From positions 248,001-312,000 of the forward strand of contig JAJTTP010000013.1 in NCBI GenBank assembly GCA_023313575.1: a stretch of DNA of 64,000 bases, in the 5' to 3' direction. Both the position numbers and the translations under genes were made by a program. The notes beneath the pieces are model-generated. The model had not been told where the DNA came from. It ran no database searches and saw only the letters and a program-made list of their open reading frames with translations. This DNA is from Eutypella sp. D-1 (taxonomy: Eukaryota > Ascomycota > Sordariomycetes > Xylariales > Diatrypaceae). Each line of letters opens with the position of its first letter. Positions within the stretch are counted from its first letter, which is position 1. This document shows positions 35,218 to 45,169 of this stretch, piece after piece.

Positions 35218-36905
35218 AAATTATAATTTAAAGAACTTATGTTTATTTTTAATAATAATTTCGGTAACGTTAAAGATTTTATTTCATATAACCGTATTAT
35301 TTAATTTAAAATATTTAAAGTTATTATTTAAACGTTTAATAAATATAACGCTTTAAAGAAATTAATAATAATATTTATTATTTTATTACTTTTTTAAAAT
35401 AAAACTTAAATTAATTCTTTTTATTATATATAAAAAGCGTTTAATGAAATATTAATTTATTTATTAATACCTCATTTATTTTTAATATAAATAACATTAT
35501 ATGAAAAAATAAAGTCGATATTTATAATATAATTAATTAATAAAACTATTTTTTAAATTAAACTTATTATATATTAAACGGTTAAATAAAAACTTTATCA
35601 TATATTAAAAATAACGGTATACTTATATAATATAAACGCTTTATTTTATACTTTTAAAATTATAAAAATTACATTAATTAAACCGGGCGTTATTTAAATC
35701 GAATAATTATTAAGAACGTTTATAGTTTTATAAATAAAATATAAAAATAAAAGTTTAAATCTTTATATAAATAATTAAACGGTTTATTATGTTTAAAATT
35801 AAAAAAGTAATTACGTAATTAAGCCGTAAAATAATAAGTATTTTAATTACGGTAAAATAAGTTATTTAAATTATTTTATAATATTAAGTTTAAAAATTAA
35901 AACGTTACGTTTAAAAAAACCTTATATAATAATAATAATAAATTTAATAAATTTTATAATAACGTTAAAATAAAGCTTTAAAAAAACGGTTATAAAATTT
36001 ATTTTACGTTACCCGGTAATAATAATAATAATAAAAAATCGAATATAATTTAATAAACTGTTTAAAATATAATTATAATACCTTTAATAATATTATAACT
36101 GTAATAATTTAAAAACGTAATAAATTAAAGGAAAAAATAAATTAAAAACGCTGTATTTATTTAATTAACATAAACGTTAATAAAGAATTATTATTATATT
36201 ATAATAAATTTATTCGGGAAAATTACGGTAATAATTATAATTTAATTTTAACCGTTATTAATAATAAAACATTAAAAGTTTTTTTTAACTATAATTATAT
36301 ATTTTATTATATTAATAAATTATTAACCGGGTTATATTTATTATATATATTAAAAAAGCTTTTAATAATAATTAAAATTAATAACGCTAGGCCGCGGGTT
36401 AAAAAAACATTTTAATTATTATTAATCTTATTATAAAAAACGGCTATATAAAATTATTTAATGTAACGGTAAATATTATATTTAATACTATTTTTCCCGG
36501 TAATTTAATAATTAAAAAAAACGCTTTTTATAAATTTAATTTTAAATATATAACGATAAATAATTATAAATACGTTATTTTTAATAATGTTATTAATTAT
36601 TTAATTTTACGGCCGGTAACCGTTAAAATCGATAATATTTTTAATAATATTTAAAATTTTATTAATATTAAAAAAAAACATATAATTAAATAAAAAAAGC
36701 ATACCCCGATAAATAATAAAAAATTTATATTGTGTTTTATAATTTATATTAAAAATCTTTTAAAACTTTTCGAATTAACCGAACGCCGTATTAATAAAAT
36801 AGCCGTTATTAAATATTATATCGATATTAATAATTATAAATTAATTAAATTATTACCGCGCCGTTATAATTTAAATTAATTATAAACTTTAAAAAACTTT
36901 TAACG

Positions 36906-37345
36906 TGTTATAACCTGATCAGGTCATGAAAGGCCAAATGGGGCCAACAACGAATCACGATCCCATTCGAAAAAACAAAGCTTTTAGAAAAACCCAGCCA
37001 CAGTGGGTCAGCCACGTCCGAATCACGTGATAAAAAGGATAGCTAGGATAGCCAGCTATCCTAATGATCCAGGATAGCTGGGATAGCTAGCTATCCCAAA
37101 AATCCAATAATAACCACACATTCCAACGTCAGGAACAAAGGACATAAAATAATATATAGTTACGCTTATTACCTCTTTTTTAAATAATCTTTAAACTTAC
37201 CAGCTTATAATATAACTTGGTTACTTAAAGCACCTTTCTTTTTGCTATCACCAAACGTGACTACTTATTGCTCAGAACTCCCAGCACTCCTGCTAACATA
37301 AACCCCTCGACTGGACTAATAGTTAGGAATAGACCAGCCGTCACA
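36906..37345 (+). mobile_element. Solo LTR B (440 bp), TSD TAACG, least decayed copy
   Basis: It begins TGTTATAACCTG, ends CCGTCACA, and is flanked on both sides by TAACG (36901-36905 and 37346-37350). It retains many CA and TG dinucleotides that the other copies have lost, so it looks the youngest or the least hit by RIP. An internal cluster of GGATAGC and its reverse complement near 37038-37099 could form hairpins. It interrupts the outer pol relic just upstream of the reverse transcriptase core. Confidence 0.92.
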
Positions 37346-37389
37346 TAACGTTATTAATATTAAAAAGAGTACCGGGTTAAATTATAAAA

Positions 37390-38050
37390 TTATTAAAATA
37401 AAATAAAAAAGTAATTTAACGATTTTATTATAATTACTGAAAACTTAATAAAATTAATAAAAAAATATTTATTTCTTATTTAACGCGTTATAAATTATAA
37501 ATAATACGTTTTTATCGATTTAAAAAATAACTTTTAATATATAAAAATTAACTTATTAAATAATAAAAAACCGTTTTTATTATATTTTTTAATAGTTTCG
37601 AATAAATAATAATATTTTTCAGTTTTTATAATATTTTAATTACTTTTTAAAACTTTATAAAAAGAAATTTTAAACTTTTATACGAATACGTATTAAATTT
37701 ATTAAATAATATCGCGGTTTAAAACGATATAAAGTTTTAATTTTATAAATAATTTTTAATAATAATAAATTATTTTTCCGAGTATAAAATAATTATTAAC
37801 GTATTTAAAATAAAAGTATTTATAAAAAAATAATATTAAAGCCGATTTTATTAAAATCGTAATTATTAAAAATAAATTAATATTATTAATTATTATGGAA
37901 ATAAAAGCATTTATTAACGCCGTAAAATATTTCCGATATTTTATTAAAGATTATTTTATTATATTAAAGTTATTAATAAAATTAATAAAAAGTTTTAAAA
38001 ATAAAATCATTACGTTTTTAAACGCAGTAAAAACGGTATAATAAATAATT
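37390..38050 (+). pseudogene. Ty3/Gypsy reverse transcriptase relic, inactivated by RIP
   Basis: One plus-strand frame carries the ordered landmarks of a Gypsy reverse transcriptase. IDLKNNF starts at 37514 (family LDL.xAF). FINN at 37742-37753 stands where the active-site YxDD should be, both Asp codons now being Asn by G-to-A change. INAVKYFRYFIKDY begins at 37913 (family FLGxxxFYRxFIxxY). The spacings, about 76 residues from the first to the second and about 47 to 50 from the second to the third, fit the family. Many stop codons interrupt the frame, mostly TAA. Continuation into RNase H is likely but less clear. Confidence 0.8.
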
Positions 38051-38481
38051 TAAAATATAATAATTATTACGTTAATATTAAAAGAATTCGATTAATAATT
38101 ATTATTTATTATAAAACCCGATTTAAATTAATATTATATTAACGTAATAATTTTATAATTATATTTTTAAAATAAATAAATAAAAACTTATTTATATTTT
38201 ATTACGTATTTTTTAAAAAAGATTAACCGATATATAATCGTAATATTTTATTTAAAAACGTAAATTTTTAATTATCGTGATAATATCATAATATTAACGT
38301 TATTAAATTAAAAATAATAATATTATTATTATAATTAATTATAAATTATTTAAAATTCTTAATATTAAACTTAAATAATTTATTATATAAATAAATTACT
38401 TTTTTAAATTATTAAACGCCGAATTTAACTTTAATAATATAACCGTTTCCGATTCCGATCCCGATATATCCGGATTATAAT

Positions 38482-40481
38482 TGTTATAACCTGGCTAGGT
38501 TATTAGGCCTTAATAAGATTGGCATAAACATGATCTTTAACCGTGGCATTAAAAGGGATAACTACGATAAGATAAGCTATATTTAGGTTACGTAATAAAG
38601 AGGATAACCAGGATAACTAATTATTTTAATAATCCACGATAGCTAAGATAACCAGCTATTTTAAACGATTTAACAATAACCATATATTTTAATATTAAAA
38701 ATAAAGGATATAAAATAATATATAATTACGTTTATTATTTCTTTTTTAAATAATTTTTAAATTTATTAATTTATAATATAACTTAATTATTTAAAGCATT
38801 TTTTATTATTATTATTAAATATAATTACTTATTATTTAAAACCTTTAATATTTTTATTAACATAAACCCCTTAATTAAATTAATAATTAGGAATAAACCG
38901 GCCGTTATACGTTATAAGCTTTTATTTAATAATATTATTAGTTTTAAGTAATATCCGACATTATATCTTTTTTAAGTTAAAACTTTTAATAAATTATTAA
39001 TTATTTACTCGAATAAATCGAATAAACGGCGATTATAATTACGGCTTAAAAAATTACGCTTATTAAATTTAAACTTAAAAAACCTGGACTTTATAATAAC
39101 ATTATTTTTATATAACTTTTTTTATTATAACCGTAACTTATTTATATTAATAACGTTATATAATAACCACGGAAATTAATAAAATTTTTAATATTATTTT
39201 ATATTTTACCGGAAAAATAACTTAATGGTTTAAACCTATTTTAAATACCTTTATAAAAGTAAAAAAAAAAAAGAATTACGGAAATTAAATACTTTTTTAA
39301 AAAATATAAAAATTTCATAAAAAAAATAAAAATTAATTACGGAAACCCGGATAAAGCCCGAGCCGTTATATAATAACTTTTAAATTTTAAACAGAAAAAA
39401 GCAGCTTATATATACGCCGCGTAATTTAAGCAACTTGCCGCGAAAACAGATTGGATCGATAACAAGTCCCTCATCGACACGTTCTATCGAGGACTCAAGG
39501 ACTCAGTCAAGGATGAGATCATCACGCAAGAATAGCATCCCAGTCAAGATCACCCGATACATCCATCCCAGACCAATCAAAATCCGAAACAACCTCAGGG
39601 TCCACAAACGTCTTAACGGACCCCGCAAGACGCGCATTTTCCGCCCGACGCTTTTCTTCCTCTAACTTTTTTAAGTTATCGATATTATAAGATACCGCCT
39701 TTATTATCTTTTTATATTATATACCTTTTTAATAACGAAAACGGTAAAACTTTACGTTAATTATATTAACTCCGGTTATAATAAATATACGATAAATAAT
39801 AAAAAAGGTTTAAATTAAAAACTTTATATTCCAGTTAATAACGTTTATAATAAAAATAAAGTACCATATTAACCGGATCGGATAATAAAATTGTTATAAA
39901 AAAGGAATTACGTTAAAAAGTTTTACGTTAAAATAAAAAAGTTACGTATTTAAAAATCGATTTATTAACACGATTAAATATAATAAAAAGAAATAAAAAA
40001 TAAAAAAATAAAATATTTATAATAAAAGAAAAATAAAAATAATAAGTTTTAAAGATAAAAACCTTAAAAAAGAAAATTCGTATTATAACCTAATTAAGTT
40101 ATTAAGCCTTAATAAGATTAGCATAAATATAATCCTTAACCGTAATATTAAAAAAAATAGCCACGATAAAATAAGCCATATTTAAGTTACGTAATAAAAA
40201 GGATAACCAGGATAATTAAAATAACCAGTTATTTTAAACGATTTAATAATAACCATATATTTTAATATTAAAAATAAAGGATATAAAATAATATATAATT
40301 ATATTTATTACCTTTTTTTTAAATACTTTTTAAATTTACCAGTTTATAATATAATTTAATTACTTAAAGTACTTTTTTTTTTATTACCAGACGTAATTAC
40401 TTATTGCTTAAAATTTTTAACACTTTTATTAACATAAACCCCTTAACTGGACTAATAGTTAGGAATAAACCGGCCGTCACA
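38482..40481 (+). mobile_element. Complete short LTR element (2.0 kb), TSD ATAAT, no pol
   Basis: The 5' LTR is 38482-38909 and the 3' LTR is 40081-40481. They are clearly related and differ mainly by C/T and G/A changes plus a gap of about 27 bp in the 3' copy. ATAAT lies immediately outside both ends (38477-38481 and 40482-40486). The interior is only about 1.17 kb and shows a gag remnant but no reverse transcriptase or integrase, so this is an internally deleted, non-autonomous copy. The family end CCGTCACA is intact in the 3' LTR, while the start has decayed from TG to TA. Confidence 0.9.
39400..39665 (+). pseudogene. Gag remnant in a GC-normal island
   Basis: Around 39430-39665 the base composition returns to normal within the AT-rich interior. 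The frame reads KTDWIDNKSLIDTFYRGLKD, then stops at a TAG that was probably CAG. FYRGLKD with the flanking pattern is typical of the capsid region of Ty3/Gypsy Gag. Upstream, Y-A-A-stop-FKQLA continues the same frame. A 76-codon open frame at 39435-39665 runs in a different frame and is not the real product. Confidence 0.75.
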
Positions 40482-41550
40482 ATAATAATTTTTATCCGGA
40501 ATAATTGAAAAAAAAAATTAAAAACACCCGTTATTAACCCCGGCCGTTTAAACCGGTTCGATTTATAAATATTTTTACCGGTTAATTTATAAAAGAATTA
40601 AATTAAAATTTCTTTTATAATTTATTAAAATTAATTATATAAAATTATATAATATAAACGGTTATTAAATAATTTACCGTATATAATAAGTATTATAATA
40701 ACCGTTTAAATATTATTATAAATAATAAATTACGATAATTTATTAATTAAAATAAAAACAATTTATTATAATATTTTTAAAAAATAATAATATTTTAAAA
40801 TTATTTTAATCGTTAAATAAGTTATTATAAAATATTTTACGTATTAATTAATAAAAAGACTAAATTTAATATTACCCGATTTTAATTTTATTTAATTATT
40901 TATATTATCTTTAACCCGGTTACGATATTTATAACCGTTAAATATATTATTAATGAAATAAAAAGAAATATTATAATTAATGTAACGTTTAAAGCCGTAA
41001 TATTATTATTTAAATATATCGGTAAAACCTTTAATTATTTAAAAAAATAAATTAATAATAACGTAAATATTTTTATTAATAAAAAGGTTATTAATTAATA
41101 TGTTTTTAATAGCTTTATTATTAAATTAATTACGTTAATTCGTTTTTATAATAACGGTAAAATTAAAAATATTAATCATAATATTAAACAAATTATAATT
41201 TATAAAAATTACGTTAATACCGTGTTTTTATTACCGGTATTATTACGCCGCGTAATTACGATTTATAATTATACGCTTAAATTTAAAAGTTATAATAATT
41301 TTTATTATTATTTAATACTTAATTATTATAATAATAACTTATTTATAATAATTATGTTTAAAATTTAATAAAAAAACGTTATTTATTAAATAATTAATTA
41401 AATAATATAAAACGCCGATAACGCGCAATTATTTTAATAATTTAAAAATATCGTAAAATTATATATGCGTTTATCTTTTTTTAAAAAAAGGTTTAATTTA
41501 TATTTAAATTACTAATAATTAAATTTTATAAATACAAGAACGTTAAAATA

Positions 41551-41916
41551 TATAACGGCCGGTTTATTCCTAATTATTAATCTAGTTCAAGAGTTTTAAG
41601 TAATAAATAATCACATTTGGTGATAATAAAAAAAAGGTGCTTTAAGTAATTAAGTTATATTATAAGCTAATAAATTTAAAGATTATTTAAAAAAGTAGTA
41701 ATAAGCATAATTATATATTATTTATATCTTTTATTCTTAATACCGGAATATAATATTAAATATTAAATCGTTAAAATAACTGGTTATTTTGGCTATCTTT
41801 TTTATTACGTAACCTAAATATGGCTTATTTTATCGTAACTGTTCCTTTTAATGCCATGGTTAAAAATTGTTTATGCTAATCCTATTTAAGCTTAATAACC
41901 TAGCCAGGTTATAACA
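41551..41916 (-). mobile_element. Solo LTR D (366 bp, minus orientation), TSD AAATA
   Basis: Read on the minus strand it begins TGTTATAACCTGGCTAGG and ends CCGTTATA. AAATA flanks it on both sides (41546-41550 and 41917-41921). Its 5' half matches the LTRs of the 38482-40481 element. Confidence 0.9.
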
Positions 41917-42094
41917 AAATAAATATAAACTTTATTATAATAAAATTTTAAAGTATTATAAAATATTATATTAATAATACGTATCATTTTTAAAACTTTA
42001 ATAATATTAAATTATTTAATAAATATAACGGTATTAATTTTTCCCCGGCTTATATTAATAATAATTATCCCGTACGTAATTTTTAATACGTTAA

Positions 42095-42901
42095 TGTTAT
42101 GGCCTGGTTAGGTCATAAAGGCCAAGTGGAGACCTCGGATGGAGTCAGCCACACTTAACCAGCCATAGGAGAAGTCACGTGATTAAAAAGGATAGCTAAG
42201 ATAGCCCAGCTATCTTAACGATTTAATAGTAATATAACAGCTGGTCTATTCCTAACTATTAGTCCAGTCAAGGGGTTTATATTAATAAAAGTGCTGGGGT
42301 TTTTAAATAATAAATAATTACGTCTGGTAATAGTAAAAAAAAAGGTACTTTAAATAATTAAATTATATTATAAACTAGTAAATTTAAAAACTATTTAAAA
42401 AAAAGGTAATAAGTGTAATTATATATTATTTATATCTTTTATTCCTAATACTGGAATATATGGCTATTATTAAATCGTTAAGATCGTATCCGAGTATAAC
42501 GATTTAACGTCGTTAAAATCGTTACCGATTTAACCGATTTTTTTTAGTCGTGTAACGTATATGGCTTATTTTAATATGGTTATCTTTTTTTTTTAAAACT
42601 TAAGTTAAGGATCTTTTCTTGCTGTGTTAGCCCTATTAGGCCTAATGGCCCGACCGGTTATAATAAGTAACCATATATTTTAATGTCAGGAATAAAAAAC
42701 ATAAATAATATATAACTACGTTTATTACCTTTTTTTTAAATAGTTTTTAAACTTATTAGTTTATAATATAACTTAATTATTTAAAGCACTTTTTTTATTA
42801 TTATTATTAAATGTAATTATTTATTACTTAAAACCCTTAATATTTTTATTAATATAAACCCTTTAACTGGATTAATAGTTAGGAATAAACCAGCTGTTAC
42901 A
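42095..42901 (+). mobile_element. LTR F (plus), split by a nested LTR, TSD GTTAA
   Basis: It begins TGTTATGGCCTGG at 42095 and ends GCTGTTACA at 42901. GTTAA flanks it on both sides (42090-42094 and 42902-42906). Without the inner insertion and its duplicated target it is 369 bp. Its 5' half is most like solo LTR B. Confidence 0.9.
42233..42665 (-). mobile_element. Inner LTR nested in LTR F (433 bp), TSD AGTAA
   Basis: This LTR is inverted relative to its host. AGTAA flanks it on both sides (42228-42232 and 42666-42670), and the host LTR resumes at once with its own sequence. Its 5' half matches LTR A at 34786-35217. The nesting shows it arrived after LTR F. Confidence 0.92.
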
Positions 42902-43046
42902 GTTAATAAATAATTTTTTAATTAAAATCGGGTATATTTATTATAATAATGGTAATAAATTTATTTTATTATTTATTTATAATAATTTTATTATTATAAA
43001 TTAATAATATAAAATTAAAAAAATTTATTTTAAAAAATATAAAAAT

Positions 43047-43284
43047 TAAAGCTGTGGCCCGGCTATTATTAATTTATATTGGGATTAATATTATAAATAC
43101 CGTATTATTAATATTATTTATAACCGATATATTATTAAATAAAATAAAATAAATTAATAAATAAATTTTTTCCTTTTTATAATAATAATTAAAATTTAAA
43201 TTTTAAAATATATTAATGTTTATTATATATATTATATATAACGTAACCACTTAATATTATTAAAAAGAATTAATAAATATAACC
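43047..43284 (+). repeat. Right copy of outer direct repeat (candidate 3' LTR)
   Basis: This is the partner of 34042-34262 in the same orientation. It differs by many RIP-type changes and small gaps, and the similarity stops at about 43284. Confidence 0.7.
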
Positions 43285-43713
43285 GTATAAGTACTTAAAA
43301 AAAAGGAAAAAAGGGACGATAAAAAAAGGGTTATATAACTTCTTATTTTAAGCTTTTAATTTACCTTATAAACAAGATTTTCTATGCTATTTAAGTAGGT
43401 AATAAATGGTTAAATATAAATCTTAATAAACCCCTTAAATCACGCGGGTCATTTAATACCTGGGGGGTGAGTAATAAGTATGATAGGTTCGATTAACTTA
43501 ACTACTGCCCACCTAGCCTGGGTAGCCTTGCATGATAGGATGGATACCCTAGTCTCAGGGGAGTTTCTTCGTGGGCATCGTTCTATATTCATAGTCTAAC
43601 TTGTAGGACATCTATGGGCACATACATATTTCTTTCATATATAGGAACGCTCTCTGCAAACCCACTCTCCAAGCCCCCTAACCACCTCGTCGAATGCGGC
43701 CAGCCATGGGAGT
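43285..43713. other. Right edge of the transposon block and 3' flank of the OYE gene
   Basis: AT-rich sequence fades out by about 43440 and ordinary composition returns. No gene is seen. Confidence 0.5.
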
Positions 43714-45169
43714 CTAAGCCGAAGCCGCCTGGCTCTTATTGATGAGCTCCTCGTCCGTCAGATCCGACGGCTCCGCGCCATTACCGAGCTCATGGATCTG
43801 GCGGACAGCCCATCCCATGCGGGTAATGAAGTCATTCTCATCGATAACAAACTTCAAGATCCCGCTCGCCTTCCCGGACAAGATGACGTTAGGCAGATCC
43901 GGCTCCTGCGTCGCGGCGCGGCCGATGCCGACGCCGTCGACGGAACCCAGGACATTCACCATGCCGGCGGTAGTCTTGAACCCTCCCGTGGTGTACACGC
44001 GCGTGCGCTCGAACGCCTTGGTGAACTGCTCCGCGAACTCGATGAAGAAGTTCTCGCGGGCGCGGGTACTCTCCTTCGCGTGCGCGAACGCGAAGCCCTC
44101 GTACGTGCCGCCGCTCGTCTCGACGTAGTCGAACTCGGCTTTCTCGAGGGCGCGGCAGATAATGCGCGTCTCCTCGGGCGAGAGGCCCTTATCCTGGAAC
44201 TCGACCGAGTTGATCTTGATGCCGAGGATGAAGTTCTTGCTGACCCGCTTCTTGATCGCCGCCGCCACCTCCAGCGTCAGCCGCAGCCTGTTCTCCAGGC
44301 TGCCGCCGTACTCGTCCGTCCGCTGGTTCGTCACTTCGCTCAGGAATTGCGCTAGCAGGTATCCGTGCGCGCCGTGCAGCTCGATGCCGTCGTACCCGGC
44401 GCGCTCGAGGAACTCCGCCGCGTGTGCGAAGCCCTCGATCACGCTATCGAGGTCCTCTCGTGTCGCTGGGCGGGGAACACCGCTGCCAAAAGAAAAAGAA
44501 AAAAAAAAAGACTTGTCAGCCAAACTTATCATATCTCGCAGAAAAAAGAAGACACGAGAGAAAGGCAGCAAAAAAAAAAAAAGAAGTTCATGAAAATGGT
44601 GTAGGCGTTTTTATGAGCCTATCATAATTTAGGGGGGGTGAATAGAGGGGGAGCAGTAAGAATTGCTACGCTTACTAAGTAGAACCTGGAATCCCCTTAA
44701 GCAGTTGTATCGCGCTGGCGCTTATGGGGTTCGGCTGGACGGACGCAGGGACCTGGCGGCCGGGATGCGAGACCTGCGCAACGATAAGACTGCCGTGCCG
44801 CTTACCCGCCTCCGCGAGGGCCTTAAACGCGTCGAAGCGGGGACCGCTGAAGGGCGCATCGGCGGGCACGATCAGGTTACCGGGGGCCTCGAGCTGTTCC
44901 GGGTGGATCATGACATTGCCGGTGAGGATCTGGCCCCAGCCGCCCTCGCCCCAGCGCTCGTACAGCTTCACGGCCTCTTTGGTGGGGATCCCCCGGGACT
45001 GGATATCCTTCTCGTCGAAGCTCGCCAGGCGCTCCGACATCGCGGCGTTGAGAAACCGGTTCTTCGCCGTCCGCCCGGAGAACGGGAACGACAGCGGCTC
45101 GCCCAGCGGCTTCGGGTCCACCTTGGCGGACGTGTCCCCAAAACGGGGGCGCTCAGATACGGGCGACAT
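43714..45169 (-). CDS. Old Yellow Enzyme-like NADH:flavin oxidoreductase
   Basis: This FMN-dependent oxidoreductase belongs to the OYE / NADH:flavin oxidoreductase TIM-barrel family (420 aa). Exons are 45169-44676 and 44482-43714. The donor GTAAGC lies inside an apparent TAG stop. Splicing joins TA to C to make a Tyr codon and continues into GVPRPATREDL, so the stop is not real. Landmarks are TGNVMIHPEQL in exon 1, HGAHGYLLAQFL with substrate-contact His at 201 and 204, TDEYGGSLENR from about residue 220, and GIGRA near the C-terminal phosphate-binding loop. No extra domain follows, so it is a single-domain OYE. Reduction of an activated C=C bond is the expected chemistry; the substrate is unknown. 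It is the first gene to the right of the transposon block. Confidence 0.93.

Larger units (their letters stand above)
34042..43284 (+). mobile_element. RIP-decayed Ty3/Gypsy-type retrotransposon with nested insertions
   Basis: This very AT-rich block is bracketed by direct repeats (34042-34262 and 43047-43284). It contains a plus-strand reverse transcriptase relic at about 37390-38050. Removing the five dated LTR-family insertions together with one target duplication each (4070 bp in all) leaves about 5.17 kb, a normal size for a Gypsy element with LTRs of roughly 220-240 bp. C-to-T and G-to-A decay has stopped every long frame. I found no target-site duplication for the outer element, so its exact ends are approximate. 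Much of the interior (gag, protease, integrase) is too degraded for me to read. Confidence 0.7.

Noticed and set aside
39435..39665. 76-codon open frame in the transposon interior as a gene
   Set aside because: The Gag-like reading is in another frame; this frame is open only because the patch escaped RIP.
34042..43284. AT-rich block as a centromere or a mitochondrial DNA insertion
   Set aside because: The block is explained by LTRs with target duplications and a reverse transcriptase relic, and it is short and bounded by ordinary genes.
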